Made by a program: the position numbers and the translations under genes. Below the pieces are notes generated by a model, which saw only the letters and a program-made list of their open reading frames with translations, was not told the origin of the DNA and made no database searches. A stretch of DNA of 64,000 nt. It comes from Eutreptiella sp. 'Long Island Sound 2002' (Eukaryota; Euglenozoa; Euglenophyceae; Eutreptiales; Eutreptiaceae). Within the stretch, counting starts at the first letter, position 1; each line of letters begins with the position of its first letter. Positions 43,301-54,386 of this stretch are shown piece after piece. The DNA is taken from NCBI GenBank assembly GCA_964036045.1, contig OZ038388.1, forward strand, positions 1,497,501 to 1,561,500. The letters run 5' to 3'.

Positions 43301-44340
43301 GAGTTCAGGGGAGGGGGACATGTGTTGCTCATCCATCATCCATCTGTGTTCACGGCACAGTGGGAATTGAAATTAGGGCCCCCGCTGCAATCTGCATGGG
43401 CGGTACAAGATACCGCACTCGCAAATGTGTATACCAGTGTTCTAGTGAATTGTCTACCTTTCATACGTTCCTGGGGTGCACTGCTGCTTAGTTGCACAGC
43501 ATGGATGAATATGGGCCTCCTGTGTGGGCATTCTGGACTTGTGACGCTACGAGCTGCCCACCGTGCACTTACGAGAGTCATAGCACAGACCCCACACGAC
43601 GTTCTGGCTTGCAGAAAATGTATTGCTTTTATTATGCCACATTTGCCCACAAAAAGCAACGGTCACCCGTCTTGTATGTACTTGGCTCCGGCGCTTTGCC
43701 CATTGGGATGGCTATAGCTGTGGTTCGTTCCATGTCTCGCATCCCGGGTGATATAATGAATGGTGCAACAGTGATTGGAATGTTTTACAGAAAATTGCCT
43801 TCCACCTTTAGGTGGGAGGGGGGGGGGGTGGCCTGCATTCTGCCATGCGCTTGTACCGTGTTTTTATATGTCCTGTGTCCCGTGTACCATGCTGCTGATG
43901 ACTACGATGTTGCCTCCTCCCACATGCAAAAGGTCCTCGTTTCCTCTCTACCCACAGACCTTTTGCGAAAGGCGCCTAGGGCCGTCCTTCGGCTCTTGAC
44001 AGGCTTTTCTTCCCTTCTTGTGAACTGCATGTGCCTGTTGTGTTGACGTCTTGCCAACCAACAAACCACACATGACAGTTCACACCTCACCATACGGGGT
44101 TGTTCACCTATTAATTACAATGGGGAAGCCGCCGTGCACCAGAAACCCCCCCCCCCCCCTCCAACCCCCCCCTTTTCCCAAATGCCCCCCGCAGGTTTTT
44201 AAGCATAGTGTCCGATTTTTTGAGAACCCAGGCGTCCTCCATGAGCATGCTGTGCTGGAAGAGCCACCACGGGTGGGCAAAGTGCTGGTGGGGCTTTGGA
44301 TCCTGAAAAGACCCGAATACAAAAGACCCAATCGACAAAA
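43301..44340. other. Downstream of RT-like copy 2: no gene recognised
   Basis: Open frames (43220-43717, 43492-44046) have mixed composition without motif; part may be the decayed rest of the RT-like gene. A C14 run lies near 44145-44158. Confidence 0.35.
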
Positions 44341-44344
44341 GGTG

Positions 44345-44478
<134 letters not shown>

Positions 44479-45116
44479 AGGATCAAGAAACATAACAGGA
44501 ATAGATATATGGTGAGAATGAGAAGAGCGACAGGGATGAGCATAATCAGAAATGGACAGATACAGAAGGAAGAAAGAGGGTGCAAATATGGCAAAACAAA
44601 CCCAATTTTTTCCCAGAGTGTAGTACAGCACGGTCCTGGGGCCGGGATTTCACTGTTTACAGTGAAACCTTGGGGCAGGTTGGGGTGTCACAACAGGAAT
44701 CCCCAAAACAGTGTTGGTTGAAAAATGGTGTTTTCAGAAATCTAAGGATTTGTTGGGGGTTTGTGGTCATTTTTCTGCAACAGTGAAACTGCCTATCCCG
44801 GGTGGAGGCCAACACCTTCGGATGTCAGGTTCGTACCCCCAAGCCAGAAGACCCAAAAGAGCAAATAGTTTTTGAATTTATCGCGCCTGACTGTTTTTTG
44901 TGGTTGGTTTGTTCTAGTTTGTGTTCGCAACATTTTTTTCATTCAGTCGCGTGTGTGTGTACTAAGAAAACGGTAACAGGAGTCAAACACTTTCACTGTT
45001 GACAGTGAAACTATTTCCCATACTGTGATGTCCAGGGGTAAACAGGGAAAAGGGTAAAGTGAATTTTATTTTTGGAAGAGGCCTATAAAAAACAGAACCA
45101 GAATTATAGCCGGATT

Positions 45117-45184
45117 GTCGTTTGGTCCAATGGTTATCACCCTCGTCTCGTACCACTGGGGGCTAGGTTCGATTCCCAATAGAT
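45117..45184 (+). repeat. tRNA-like SINE head or tRNA relic
   Basis: TGGTCCAATGGTTATCAC (A-box-like) and GGTTCGATTCC (B box) are spaced about 30 nt apart, with a partial GGATTG/GATCC end pairing. The anticodon stem cannot form, so a functional tRNA is unlikely. A Pol III-derived SINE is the better reading. Confidence 0.45.
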
Positions 45185-47402
45185 CCCCCCTCCTAGCCAC
45201 CTTGTGGCATACCACACCAGTACATGGTCACCCACTAGGCATGGTAGGTGCCCCGTTGCAGGGGGGGTACACTACTAGTACTACCAAACCGTTTTTAGAC
45301 ATAGTTTTTAGACATGTTTTGTAGTATATAGTTGACCATGTAGTGAGACACTAGATTTCTAGCCCTGGTAGTAGGAAAAATACCCCACTAGGACTTGGAG
45401 GCATTAATAGAGTTGTACCAGACCCGTTGTGTCCTTGTGGCTTCCCTGTGGTTGTGGTGCATGGGGGGACAGTGGGGTGCCAGGTGAGGATCTTATTGAG
45501 GTTCCCCCCCCCCCCAATGTGCTTGCATTCACTCTGTTGTCCACCTGCTTTTCAGGTGGGAGGCATGCACAGCACTGGACCACAAGGACTTTCACAATCA
45601 ACAGTGAAACCACTTGCAGCCACTTCGCACCACATGTTGTATTTCAACCTCTGCACAAGTTCTGCCGTTTTGATATTCTGCTAGCTGACACCTTCTCACG
45701 ATTGAGTTTCACCATCGACAGTTAAACCATTGGTTGCTATCTACTTGTTATGTCTGTATGTGATCTGCCTTTGACGCCCTAGAGTTGCAATCTTGTTTTT
45801 CACCATTAACGCCACTGACACCCGACTCCCCTGGAGGCACTTCACTAGATTCCGTTGTGAAGGTGACCGCCTGGTCCGGGTGCTGGGGCTCCACATGCGG
45901 GTCACGGCGGTCATGCATTTTACAGGATCCTGCAGAACGCAAGGACGAGCCACAAGTAGGAGAAAAACAGCCCAAAACACCATGAAATTGCATTTCCGAG
46001 GCACCTTTTCTAACGGGGTTTCGCTGTCAACACTCAAAGTGTGCGGTAGGCAATTTGGTTGAAATCAGTATTTGTCTTTGGTTGTCAATAGAGCATTGGT
46101 TTTGGTTTGGCACCATCATGCCAAATACTAGATTCACGTTGTTCTGGCTGTGTTCAAATTGCTAAATTTGTTTTTGAATACGAGGCGCAAAGCAACCAGC
46201 AGGTCCTAAAAATGACATTTGTGTGCCCTGGTGCTGCAACATTGTGTCTCCTGCTCCTCGTTTACTTGTACCGGTTCCTTCTGCCAAGGGATGCACAATA
46301 AAGGCGGCAATTAATTTTGCACCGGTGCAATCCTACCATGCGTGATATCATGCTGGCCCCTTTTGAATGCGCGGTACATGGACGACAGACCCACAACAGG
46401 CAAGAGGAAGGGAGACCACAAGCTTCATGCACCGCGCGCACAGAACATTGCAACGGATGCCGGTCAGTGTATGCACCGTCCCCCATTTTGGACCTTTGTT
46501 CTCCATGGGTTTCATCGTCAACAGTGAAAGTGCTCTGTGATTGTATGCTATTTGTGTAATTATGATCTATGAACCATTGCGTAAGCATCCGATGATACGT
46601 TCCGGCCTAGTTCACCTTGTGTTTCACAGCTGACAGTGAAAGTCACTCCCTGTCCCCCCTCCTGATGGCAATTGCAGCTTGAGTCATCACAGTGTACTTT
46701 CACTGTCAACTGTGAAACACACTGCCATAATGACACCTGTGCCCGAAATGCCTGAAACCAGTGTTAGCTTTTTTCCTGTCACCGCACTGCTCTCTGATGA
46801 CCTACTGCACAGCTTCGTCCGGAAGTGCACTATATTGGATTTTGCTTTTGCTTTGCATCGGACAGGAACAATCATTTATAAACCATAAACTGTACCCTTC
46901 AGCCTCTGTCTTGGACTGCACGGACATATGACACTGTCCCTGTGTATTTGCACTGTACTTCATTGCAGCAGCCGTGTACTGTTTATCTTGTATCTTAGTT
47001 TCACCAACAGGGTCATATATCTAGTCTGTTGTTTCCACGTTGCACCTCTGAGTGCAGTATAAAACTCTGTTTCACTGTTAACAGTGAAGCTCTCTCCCTT
47101 GTTGATGTCATTTGCCAGTGCCAGTGTTTTTCATCACGAATATGCTTCTACACATGCAGCTAAACTGTGTGCACAAGTGCCCTACCTGTGTTTTGTGTTG
47201 CTCTTTTACATACACTCGTTTGTCACAGGGGGAAGTTGTTCGTGGCTGCACTTGGTCCACAGCCGCAGATGGGATGGAATGGAGGGGGGGGGTGCTGGGG
47301 ATGCTGTCCATCACACCTCAATGCTTCTATGTCAGTTGCTATTTCACTGTTGACAGTGAAACATTATCAAATATGGCCCCCACAGTGCAGTTTTGGGAAA
47401 TT

Positions 47403-48098
47403 GAATTTTTATATGAGTTTCACTGTTGGCCACACAGGCCAAGAATCACCTCGAAGAGAGGTTGTTAGATCAAGCGCAGGCATGGGCGTCGTATACCCCA
47501 CTTTTTGGGGGTCATTCGCGTAGCATACCCCAAGACATGATATTGGATGTCCAACCCCTTGTAAAATCATCATTTTGCCCAATAAGACCACCCCCCAATG
47601 GATTTTTTGATTCTGAGGCCTCTATCCCCTAAAACTGGATAACACTTTTTTGAGGGGGGGGGGGGGGTGGGGGGGGGATGGGGGGGGGTCAAAAGTTTTC
47701 GCTGAGAAGGCTCCAAGCAATGGGGAGACACATTTATGTCACATCCAGCCCCGGTCGAATGGTAACGCACCCAGCCGCAGATTTTTCGGTCGGCGGTTCG
47801 AATCCTGGTGGGCGGACGCCGGTGGCGGCGCCGCTGCCGTATTGACCGCACCTGGGTTCGAACCGCTGACGAAAAAGTCTGCGATCGCCTGCATTACCAG
47901 TCGGCCACTGCCAATTCTGGGACTAGTTTTTCTCCCCACTGCTTGGACACGTGTCTGCCAGTGACAAAAAACCCAAAGTGTGTGTTTCTATCTGACTGAC
48001 TGCTGGCCTGTCTAACTGATTGACGGCCTCTCTTTGAGGTGCACTACCGAAGGCAATAGAATTTTTATGTGAGTTTCACTGTTGGCCACGCAGGCCAA
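47403..48098 (+). repeat. 40-bp direct repeats flanking a family B element
   Basis: Segments 47403-47442 and 48059-48098 are identical except at two positions. Both begin GAATTTTTAT and include a TTTCACTG half-palindrome and a GGCCA(C)..AGGCCAA block. They are best read as a tandem pair that existed before the insertion of the family B element, not as a target duplication. Confidence 0.8.
47447..48061 (+). mobile_element. Family B terminal-hairpin element in trmB intron 4
   Basis: The complete copy has head CACCTCGAAGAGAGG and end AGAA, with T at 47446 and 48062. The inverted-repeat arms are about 47709-47808 and 47851-47945. The left arm holds GGTCGAATGGTAACGC and a B box GGTTCGAATCC at 47795-47805; the right arm is its diverged mirror with GGGTTCGAACC. 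The insertion split the GAAT/TTTTT of the second 40-bp repeat without duplication. Confidence 0.88.
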
Positions 48099-48344
48099 CA
48101 GTGAAACGTTTTGCCCATTTTCGGGGTTCCCACCGGCCCGGGATGTCATGTTTGTACCCCTAAGTCTGTCTGGCAGATTGATGGAGATCTGTCGCTGCCA
48201 AATAAAGCCAAGAAAGGGGGCTACCCCTCAAGCAAAAACAAGCAAGTTCCCTGAACAAAGATTGCAGACTGAAAATTATGGAATGGTTGATCTGGAGGTC
48301 CAGAATTGGTCCACTTATTGATTGTCAGCACCAATAGCACCAAT

Positions 48345-49325
48345 AGTATGGTACACTACAATACAATACAGTACAGTACAGCTGTGGCCTTTGTTCCCTA
48401 GCTCTTCCTTCCCCCTTATCTCTCACCCACCCCACTTCCTCCACCCCTCACCATTCTCTCTCGCTCTGTGCTGTCCACGTCTCCCCCTCCTCATTTCCTC
48501 CCCTGTCTTCCTCTCGCTTGTTCCACATCTATGTGTTGCAACTGCGCGACGGACAACACGGCATGCAGAGGTGCATGCACAGTCACAGGCACACAAAGAT
48601 CTGGAAGGACTCCCCCGCTCTTGTTGCCCCCCGGTTCGCAGAACTCACCCAACACCCCACTCTGTACTCCCCTACTCAATCTTCTAATATTGAAGGGTTG
48701 AGGTGCACTACTGAACTGTTTCATACAGTACACATCCTCCCCTTCTTGATGTCCAGTGCAGATCAGTACAGTACAAGTACACTAGATTCAGGTATTTCAC
48801 AGTACTCCACAGTGCATACAACACAACATAGTACCGTACAGTACAGTACAGTACTGTGCTGTGTAGTACTGTATGTACTCTACTGTACTGTACGTTGTGA
48901 GCACGCAAGTGACAGAGCTACATGCAGAGGTACTGCATGCAGCGCTGTCAATCATGGGTCCACGGTGCTTGATCTTCGTACAGTACAGGACAAGTGGGGT
49001 ACAGTACAGTACTACACAGCACAGTACTCTCCAGCCCAGTACGGCACTATAGTACTGGGCTGGGTATAGTGCAGTGCGTAAGACACAATACAGTACAGCA
49101 GAGTGTAGGGGTGTGGTACATAGCATATGGTGGTCCTGTATAGTGGTGTATATATGGTGGTACATAGTATATACATACTACTACTGTACTACTATACACT
49201 ACTACTATGCAGTGCAGTGCAGTGCAATTCTGTTCTACAAGTACAATTCCCACCAGGTACAATACAGTACTACAGTACTGTGCAGTATAGTATTGTACTG
49301 TACTGTACTGTACTGTTGCAATGAT
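48345..49325. repeat. (ACTGT/CAGTA)n-type palindromic simple repeat clusters
   Basis: CAGTACAGTACAGTACTGT and related GTAC-centred strings occur at 48352-48382, 48765-48895, 48975-49100 and 49190-49320. They read alike on both strands and can fold extensively. Open frames here are artefacts. Confidence 0.75.
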
Positions 49326-51399
49326 ATTCCTACAGCACACCTGGCGCATAATGCCTTCTTTCAACCACCATTCGTAGGTAGAATGCTATTTGGCCCCAGG
49401 GCTTGCGACGGCACGTAGTTTCCGGCAGTGGCACCAAAGATGCGTGCATCACATTGGTAATTAGCCGCATGCAATCATGTGTGTCAGCAGGTAGGAAGCA
49501 ATTTTCTTCCAGAGCCTGCTTAAAGGTGTGCATGTTCAATACACTGTAACGCTACCTGCCACCCCCCCCCCCTCTTGTCCACGCCACTCCTGCACACATA
49601 TAAATTGTGTTCCACAACATATGACCACAACGTACACTGACAAAGTGCATCACACTCACCATAATGCACGATAACACAAAATACAGGCATCAAACTGGGG
49701 ACAACACAACACGCAAGCAAACCCACAGCCCTCCCCTCGGCTATCCCTAGGCTTCATCACTGCCACGCAGGGGGGATGTTGCACTCTACTCTGTATCCGT
49801 GTCCTTGCACTGCCATGTTTGCCTGAGCATGCACGTTGGCAGGCGTGGCTGCAGCATGGCGACATGCCCGCATCCCCCGGAGGCCAATGCGGGTAGTACA
49901 GGGCTAGCCCGGTGAATAGGTCTGGGCCGTAGGACTCCAATGTGTTGCCATGCACCCTTGCGGGGGTTGCCGCCAGTGCACACCGCGTTGTGCGAAGCCA
50001 TGGCGGCAAGTTATGCAATAAAAAATTGTGGCAGTGCAGGGGCTTAGGGCTTATGGGGTTGGGTCTGTGAAGCTAATGGGCAAAATCCCTTTGGCACACA
50101 AAACCACCCCACCCCCTTTAAGGGGGCGTTTTGCCCGCTGTGCGCGCTATATGCACAAAGTTTGTACAAGACCATGCCCTACGTAGTATTGCTTAGTACC
50201 CGTAACAATGAGCCTTGTTATGCATTTATATGAGTTGCATGCATGCTTTGCCCTCATTTCTAGTGCATTGGTATGTGTTGTTGTGCATCCTTTCCTATAG
50301 GTTCGTGGTATTTTTTTTTTGAGATTCGCCCAATACATATCCAGTGGCTCTACTGTAAGTGGAGATAGTTCTGATTCGTCCTCCTCGTCAGCCAGCAGCA
50401 CAGAAATCCCATTTCGAAGCAAGAAGTATCGCCGTGTGGCTGTACATAGCTTGTGGATGTGGACGCCATGTCGAGTGATGCATGTCCTGTACGTACGCTA
50501 AGCAAAGGGGAATACGGCGTTCACACTTGGAGTTAAGGACAAACTTTATTCTTGCCTTTTTTTGTATGTGTATTTGCTGTGGCTGGGTACACTGGCATCT
50601 CTTATGCCCGGGGTGGGGTGAAACATCAAGCTGTCCAACGTTGTGGGCGTGTAGTATGGTTTGTATAGGCAAGAATATTGCCAATTGTAGCAAAACCCCC
50701 AGTTTCTTCCTGTCATGTGCGCGCTGTGCCCGCGCTATGCACACACGCCCCCTAGGTCAGCGTTAGGTAGGATAGGGCATCACAGAAGTGGCCGTCCCCT
50801 TAGGTCAGGTGTATGAGCAAACCTCAAAATCTGGGCTCGTTGAAATCCCTGAGTGATGGCTCCCATGTGGGCTGGTGGAAACCCAGGGAGACGGTAGTAG
50901 CTTTTTGTAAACTGTACACACACACACGCACACAGACACACACACATAGAACACTTACACACACATGTAGGAGGTAAGGTATAGCCAGTGTGGGTTATCC
51001 CCTTAGGAAAGGTGATGAAGCTTGGGCTCTGGGCCAGTTGTGTGTCCCACACGCTGAACATGTTTGTGTTTGAACGTTTGCAAGCACCACAGCATACACC
51101 ACTACACCCAAGCAAAGCCACATCCCTTCCTATGCATCCATATCTGTATGCAAGCAATGACCATTGTTGTTCTATTATTCAAGGTGCGAGGTCATGCAGG
51201 GTCCCTCATGACGTGCAAGAGTCCCGTGCGGGACCCTGCACGACCAAGTAACCTGAGGTGCATTTTGTAGTACACAGAGTGCAGGATATGCATGATACGG
51301 TACAACACAGGAACATAGAGTGCAGTGCAGGGGAGTATAGTACAATATAGCGCATCCGCAAGGAGGTGTGAAACACACATGTATGATATGCAAACCCCC
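49326..51399. other. trmB intron 4: no gene recognised
   Basis: Open frames up to 125 codons on both strands lack motifs. A (CA)n tract lies at about 50916-50947, and a hairpin TGCAGGGTCCC...GGGACCCTGCA lies near 51195-51241. Confidence 0.4.
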
Positions 51400-51545
51400 C
51401 TGCCGATGCGCTAAGGTGTGCCTATTGTGCTAACTGTGGAAACCCCCTTGTCAATGCGCTTGCTGATGTGCTGAGGTGCTAAGACTGTTGTGTTCAGATT
51501 TCAAGCGGTGAGCACATTAGGTACAATGTAGCGCACCAGGGAGGG
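51400..51545. repeat. GCGCTAAGGTGTGCC hairpin repeat, second locus
   Basis: GCCGATGCGCTAAGGTGTGCCT (shown in parts: GCCGATGCGC, TAAGGTGTGCC) and TATTGTGCTAAC, followed by GCTGATGTGCTGAGG and AGCACATTAGGTACAATG, correspond to the repeats at 42113-42375. Confidence 0.6.
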
Positions 51546-52631
51546 TTGGGGCTTCTTGTATCACACCGCCTGTACCTCAACGTAATGGAAAAACATCTAC
51601 TACACACGGCGCAATACATTCCAAACAAAATTAAGCTTTTTCCTTAAGTTTTTTCTTCGTGTTGGTGTTGTAAATCTCAACAAACCCCAAATGCACCACG
51701 CAGCAGCCAGAGTGAAGGGTGTGTGCGGTACCCAGCAAGTGAAAATCGATGCACAGCTCTTTCAACGCACCCAGACTTCACCCTTAGGTTCTCAGCAGAA
51801 GATTGCACGCACGTATGTATGTATGAATGAATTCTTGCATGAGAGGCACGGGCCCGCAGTCCCTTGCAACTCCGGGGAGTGGGGCCCTTCGAGAAGGTGT
51901 GAATCAGAGGGGAGGGGGGCCTGGAAGACAGGCTCAATGGGCCAGACCTTAATTGTTCCCATTGAAATTGGCTCAGATGTGATGTTTGGAAAGAAAGGGG
52001 TGGTGAAGGATTGCCTGAATTTTGTTCACATAATACACTCGCTTTTTTGAGAAATTCAGATGTCCCGCGATGCTTTTGGTGGGGCCAGCCCGTTGAGCCT
52101 GATTGCGGTTTGCCACCAGGGCTCAGTAAGTATGCTTGTTGGTACTTCCGGGTGTGTGTAGTGGTTTTAAGAAATGTGTTGTTTGCGTTGCTTGCTCCAA
52201 GCCACTGGGGACAAGTATCTTTGGCAGATGAGAGTGGGACAGTTGTCCCTCTGCTCACAAACTGCTTTGTGCTCCTCATGCCGTGTGTGAGGCATGCCGG
52301 CACCTCTGTCAGTCCCATGGCACTGAAGGTTGGAGGGTACTGACCACAACCATTTTGGGCAATGAAACACAGTGGGTTCTGCATCCCAAAATGTTGCCTA
52401 TCAGTGGTGGGCAGCATTTCCAGGCATTTTGCCATTGTGATTGGGTTGGGGGGGGGATCTGGGAAAGATGCTTCCCGTGTCGCAACGGATGCGCAATCAG
52501 CCATCCCCTTTTTTGATCAATGGGCACTGTTGGCATGGTTGGATGCCCTGTGCGAAGCCCAGGGGCTTGGGGATGGCAAAGTCTGCAGTTCAGATCAGCC
52601 ACACCCGCCCCATCGCAATGGCAAACTGCAG
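51546..52631. other. trmB intron 4, last part: no gene recognised
   Basis: A 275-codon minus-strand frame (51677-52504) has no motif and overlaps equally open + strand frames. I treat it as chance. The intron ends at the acceptor AACTGCAG (52631). Confidence 0.4.
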
Positions 52632-52814
52632 GTGTCCTGAAGCGGGTCTGCATCCAGTGTCCAGACCCGTGCTTCAAGACAAAGCATCAGAAGCGGAAGA
52701 TGGTCACCCCCAGACTCGTGATGGAGCTGCGTGACCACATGCCGCAAGGCTCCATCCTGTACGTGCAGAGCGACGTGGAGATGGTGGCGCAACAGATGGC
52801 TGATGATTTTTCCG
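52632..52814 (+). CDS. trmB: trmB exon 5: CPDP-K-H-KRK signature
   Basis: The exon encodes VLKRVCIQCPDPCFKTKHQK and RKMVTPRLV, the family signature (PDPWxKxxHxKRR), followed by MPQGSILYVQSDVEMVAQQM, the C-terminal beta strand with the conserved (T/S)D-x-E. The frame reaches TGA at 52823-52825, but a donor TCCG|GTCTG at 52815 would end the exon after ADDFS. The family usually has a further 30-50 residues with a W...NP..TE(R)E segment, so splicing onward is more likely than stopping. Confidence 0.88.
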
Positions 52815-53130
52815 GTCTGCCTTGATCGGGCTCCATGGGGCAGTGTGAGTGCAATTGATATGTCAGCAAGATCTTGATTCTGCAGAGGGTGGAAATCTGG
52901 GCATCACCCCCTCTCCCCTTTGCGGGTCGCGTTAGCAGTTGGAGTGCGCAAAGAGTAGGCCTATCATCTGCTGCAACAGTGTTTGAGGCTTAGCTGGACC
53001 ATCGCTCTGTGGTATTCCATGGCCCTGCGCCGCAGCGCAGGGACTGTCGACATGGGGAACGACAGATGGACAGACCTGTCGTTCTCTTGATGTGTCTCGG
53101 TTTGGATGACTGAGTGCATCACCCTTGCAG

Positions 53131-53396
53131 TGTGCACACCGCAATCCCACTGCACCGCAACTCACAGAAATGCAGTCCGCAATTTTGAGGTTTGGGTTTT
53201 TTTTTCCAAAGCTGGGATCCCAAAGAACAATCCCCCAGCTGATTCATCTGCTTCCTGCGAATTTATGGGAAAGCCCACATTGGGTGGGATGGGGGCAATG
53301 AACAGTGAACAATGGTGTGAGATGATCAGTGCCGAAAAGTATCAGGCCAAATTCAGTGCACCGGGGCTGTCCCTCGAAAGAAATCCGGTGCCTTGA
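53131..53396 (+). CDS. Candidate 3' exon of trmB, weak
   Basis: The acceptor CCCTTGCAG ends at 53130, and the frame after it is phase-compatible with the donor at 52815. It encodes a segment with VWVFFSKAGIPKNNPPAD and EFMGKPT, which only loosely resembles the expected C-terminal W-NP-E-GKP pattern. It ends at TGA (53394-53396). I would not rely on it. Confidence 0.2.
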
Positions 53397-54386
53397 AAAA
53401 AAACAAATTGAGCACCAGCTCAGCCCCTCCAAGGGAAATGGTTCAGTGAACACCTCTGTTCAACAGGGGTAGTGTATTGGAGATGCTGTCCACTGATCAG
53501 ACGCATGAGAGAGTACCTTCGCCAGAATTGATCCGTTCAAATCATGTGCCCCAACATATGGGGTCTGTGGTAAAACTTTTGCGTCGTTTCTACTAAGTTT
53601 CTTCCCACATTCTACTGAGTCTTACCTCGTCTCAGGCCAGGTGTAAATGCCCGCCCGGTCTGCCCGCCGAAGGAAAATAAACACGTGTATGCGTTTATTT
53701 TCGCGATTTTCACCGATTTGGCCCCGTTTGGGCCGTTTATTGATGTTTATTCATGTTTTTTTGTGTTTTTTTGGTGTTTTTCAAAGTTATTTGAAAGGTT
53801 TATGTGGTGTTCATTGGCTATTGCCTTTTTTTTGGCTTTTTTGTTTAATCTAATTTGTCACAGAATTCACTTGTCAGATGATTTTTCGAGGTGTTTATGA
53901 GTGCCGCCACTGTCTTCAACAACACTACAAGGTCCAATGGTTACGTAGAGAATATACAAAGTAGAAGCTACAAAGCATAAAGTATAAAGTAGGAAGTAGA
54001 AAGTAGAAAATAGAAAGTACCAAAGGAGAGATAACGAAACGATCCGCGAAGAGCACTAAGGTCACTAATTGTAGCATTCTTCTCATGTGCATGGAGTCCC
54101 TACACGTGCACACATATGGGGTCAAGCCTGTGGAGTAGCCGTTCAAGTAGGGGTCTGTGGCGCTGGTCGCATTCTTCAACAAGGGTGTCCAAATTGGGGA
54201 AATGAGGTTGCGAGAGCTCCGCAGGCATAACGTTTGGGACGGGGTCGTGGTCGAGGGTCGGCACACGCTTCATTAGTAGGAATTTCTCGGGTCAAAGCTA
54301 TACCAGGGGTTCAGGGCCTAGAGGAAAGGGTGGGAATGGGTGGCTCGTACAATCTTCTCGTTTGTCCCCCTCACTAGCATCTTGTT
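53397..54386. other. No recognised gene; short repeat at 53935-54030
   Basis: A T-rich stretch (53690-53870) is followed by a degenerate ~9-bp repeat of AAGTAGAAAG type at about 53950-54022. No coding motif is seen. Confidence 0.45.

Larger units (their letters stand above)
44648..48110. repeat. Dispersed array of a 20-bp palindrome
   Basis: The palindrome TTTCACTGTYRACAGTGAAA or close variants occur near 44648, 44991, 45590, 45707, 46019, 46508, 46622, 46698, 47070, 47341 and 48075. Half-sites lie near 44779, 46999 and 47418. Spacing is irregular (about 75-600 bp) and no longer shared unit was seen between most copies. The array lies inside trmB intron 4. Function unknown. Confidence 0.8.

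Noticed and set aside
45117-45184. Functional tRNA gene
   Set aside because: As above; only the promoter boxes and a weak end pairing are present.
47403-48098. 40-bp target-site duplication
   Set aside because: The element termini fall inside the second unit at the same T/T position as in all other copies, so a pre-existing tandem pair explains it better.
51677-52504. 275-codon minus-strand gene
   Set aside because: It has no motif, lies within trmB intron 4, and equally long frames overlap it on the other strand.
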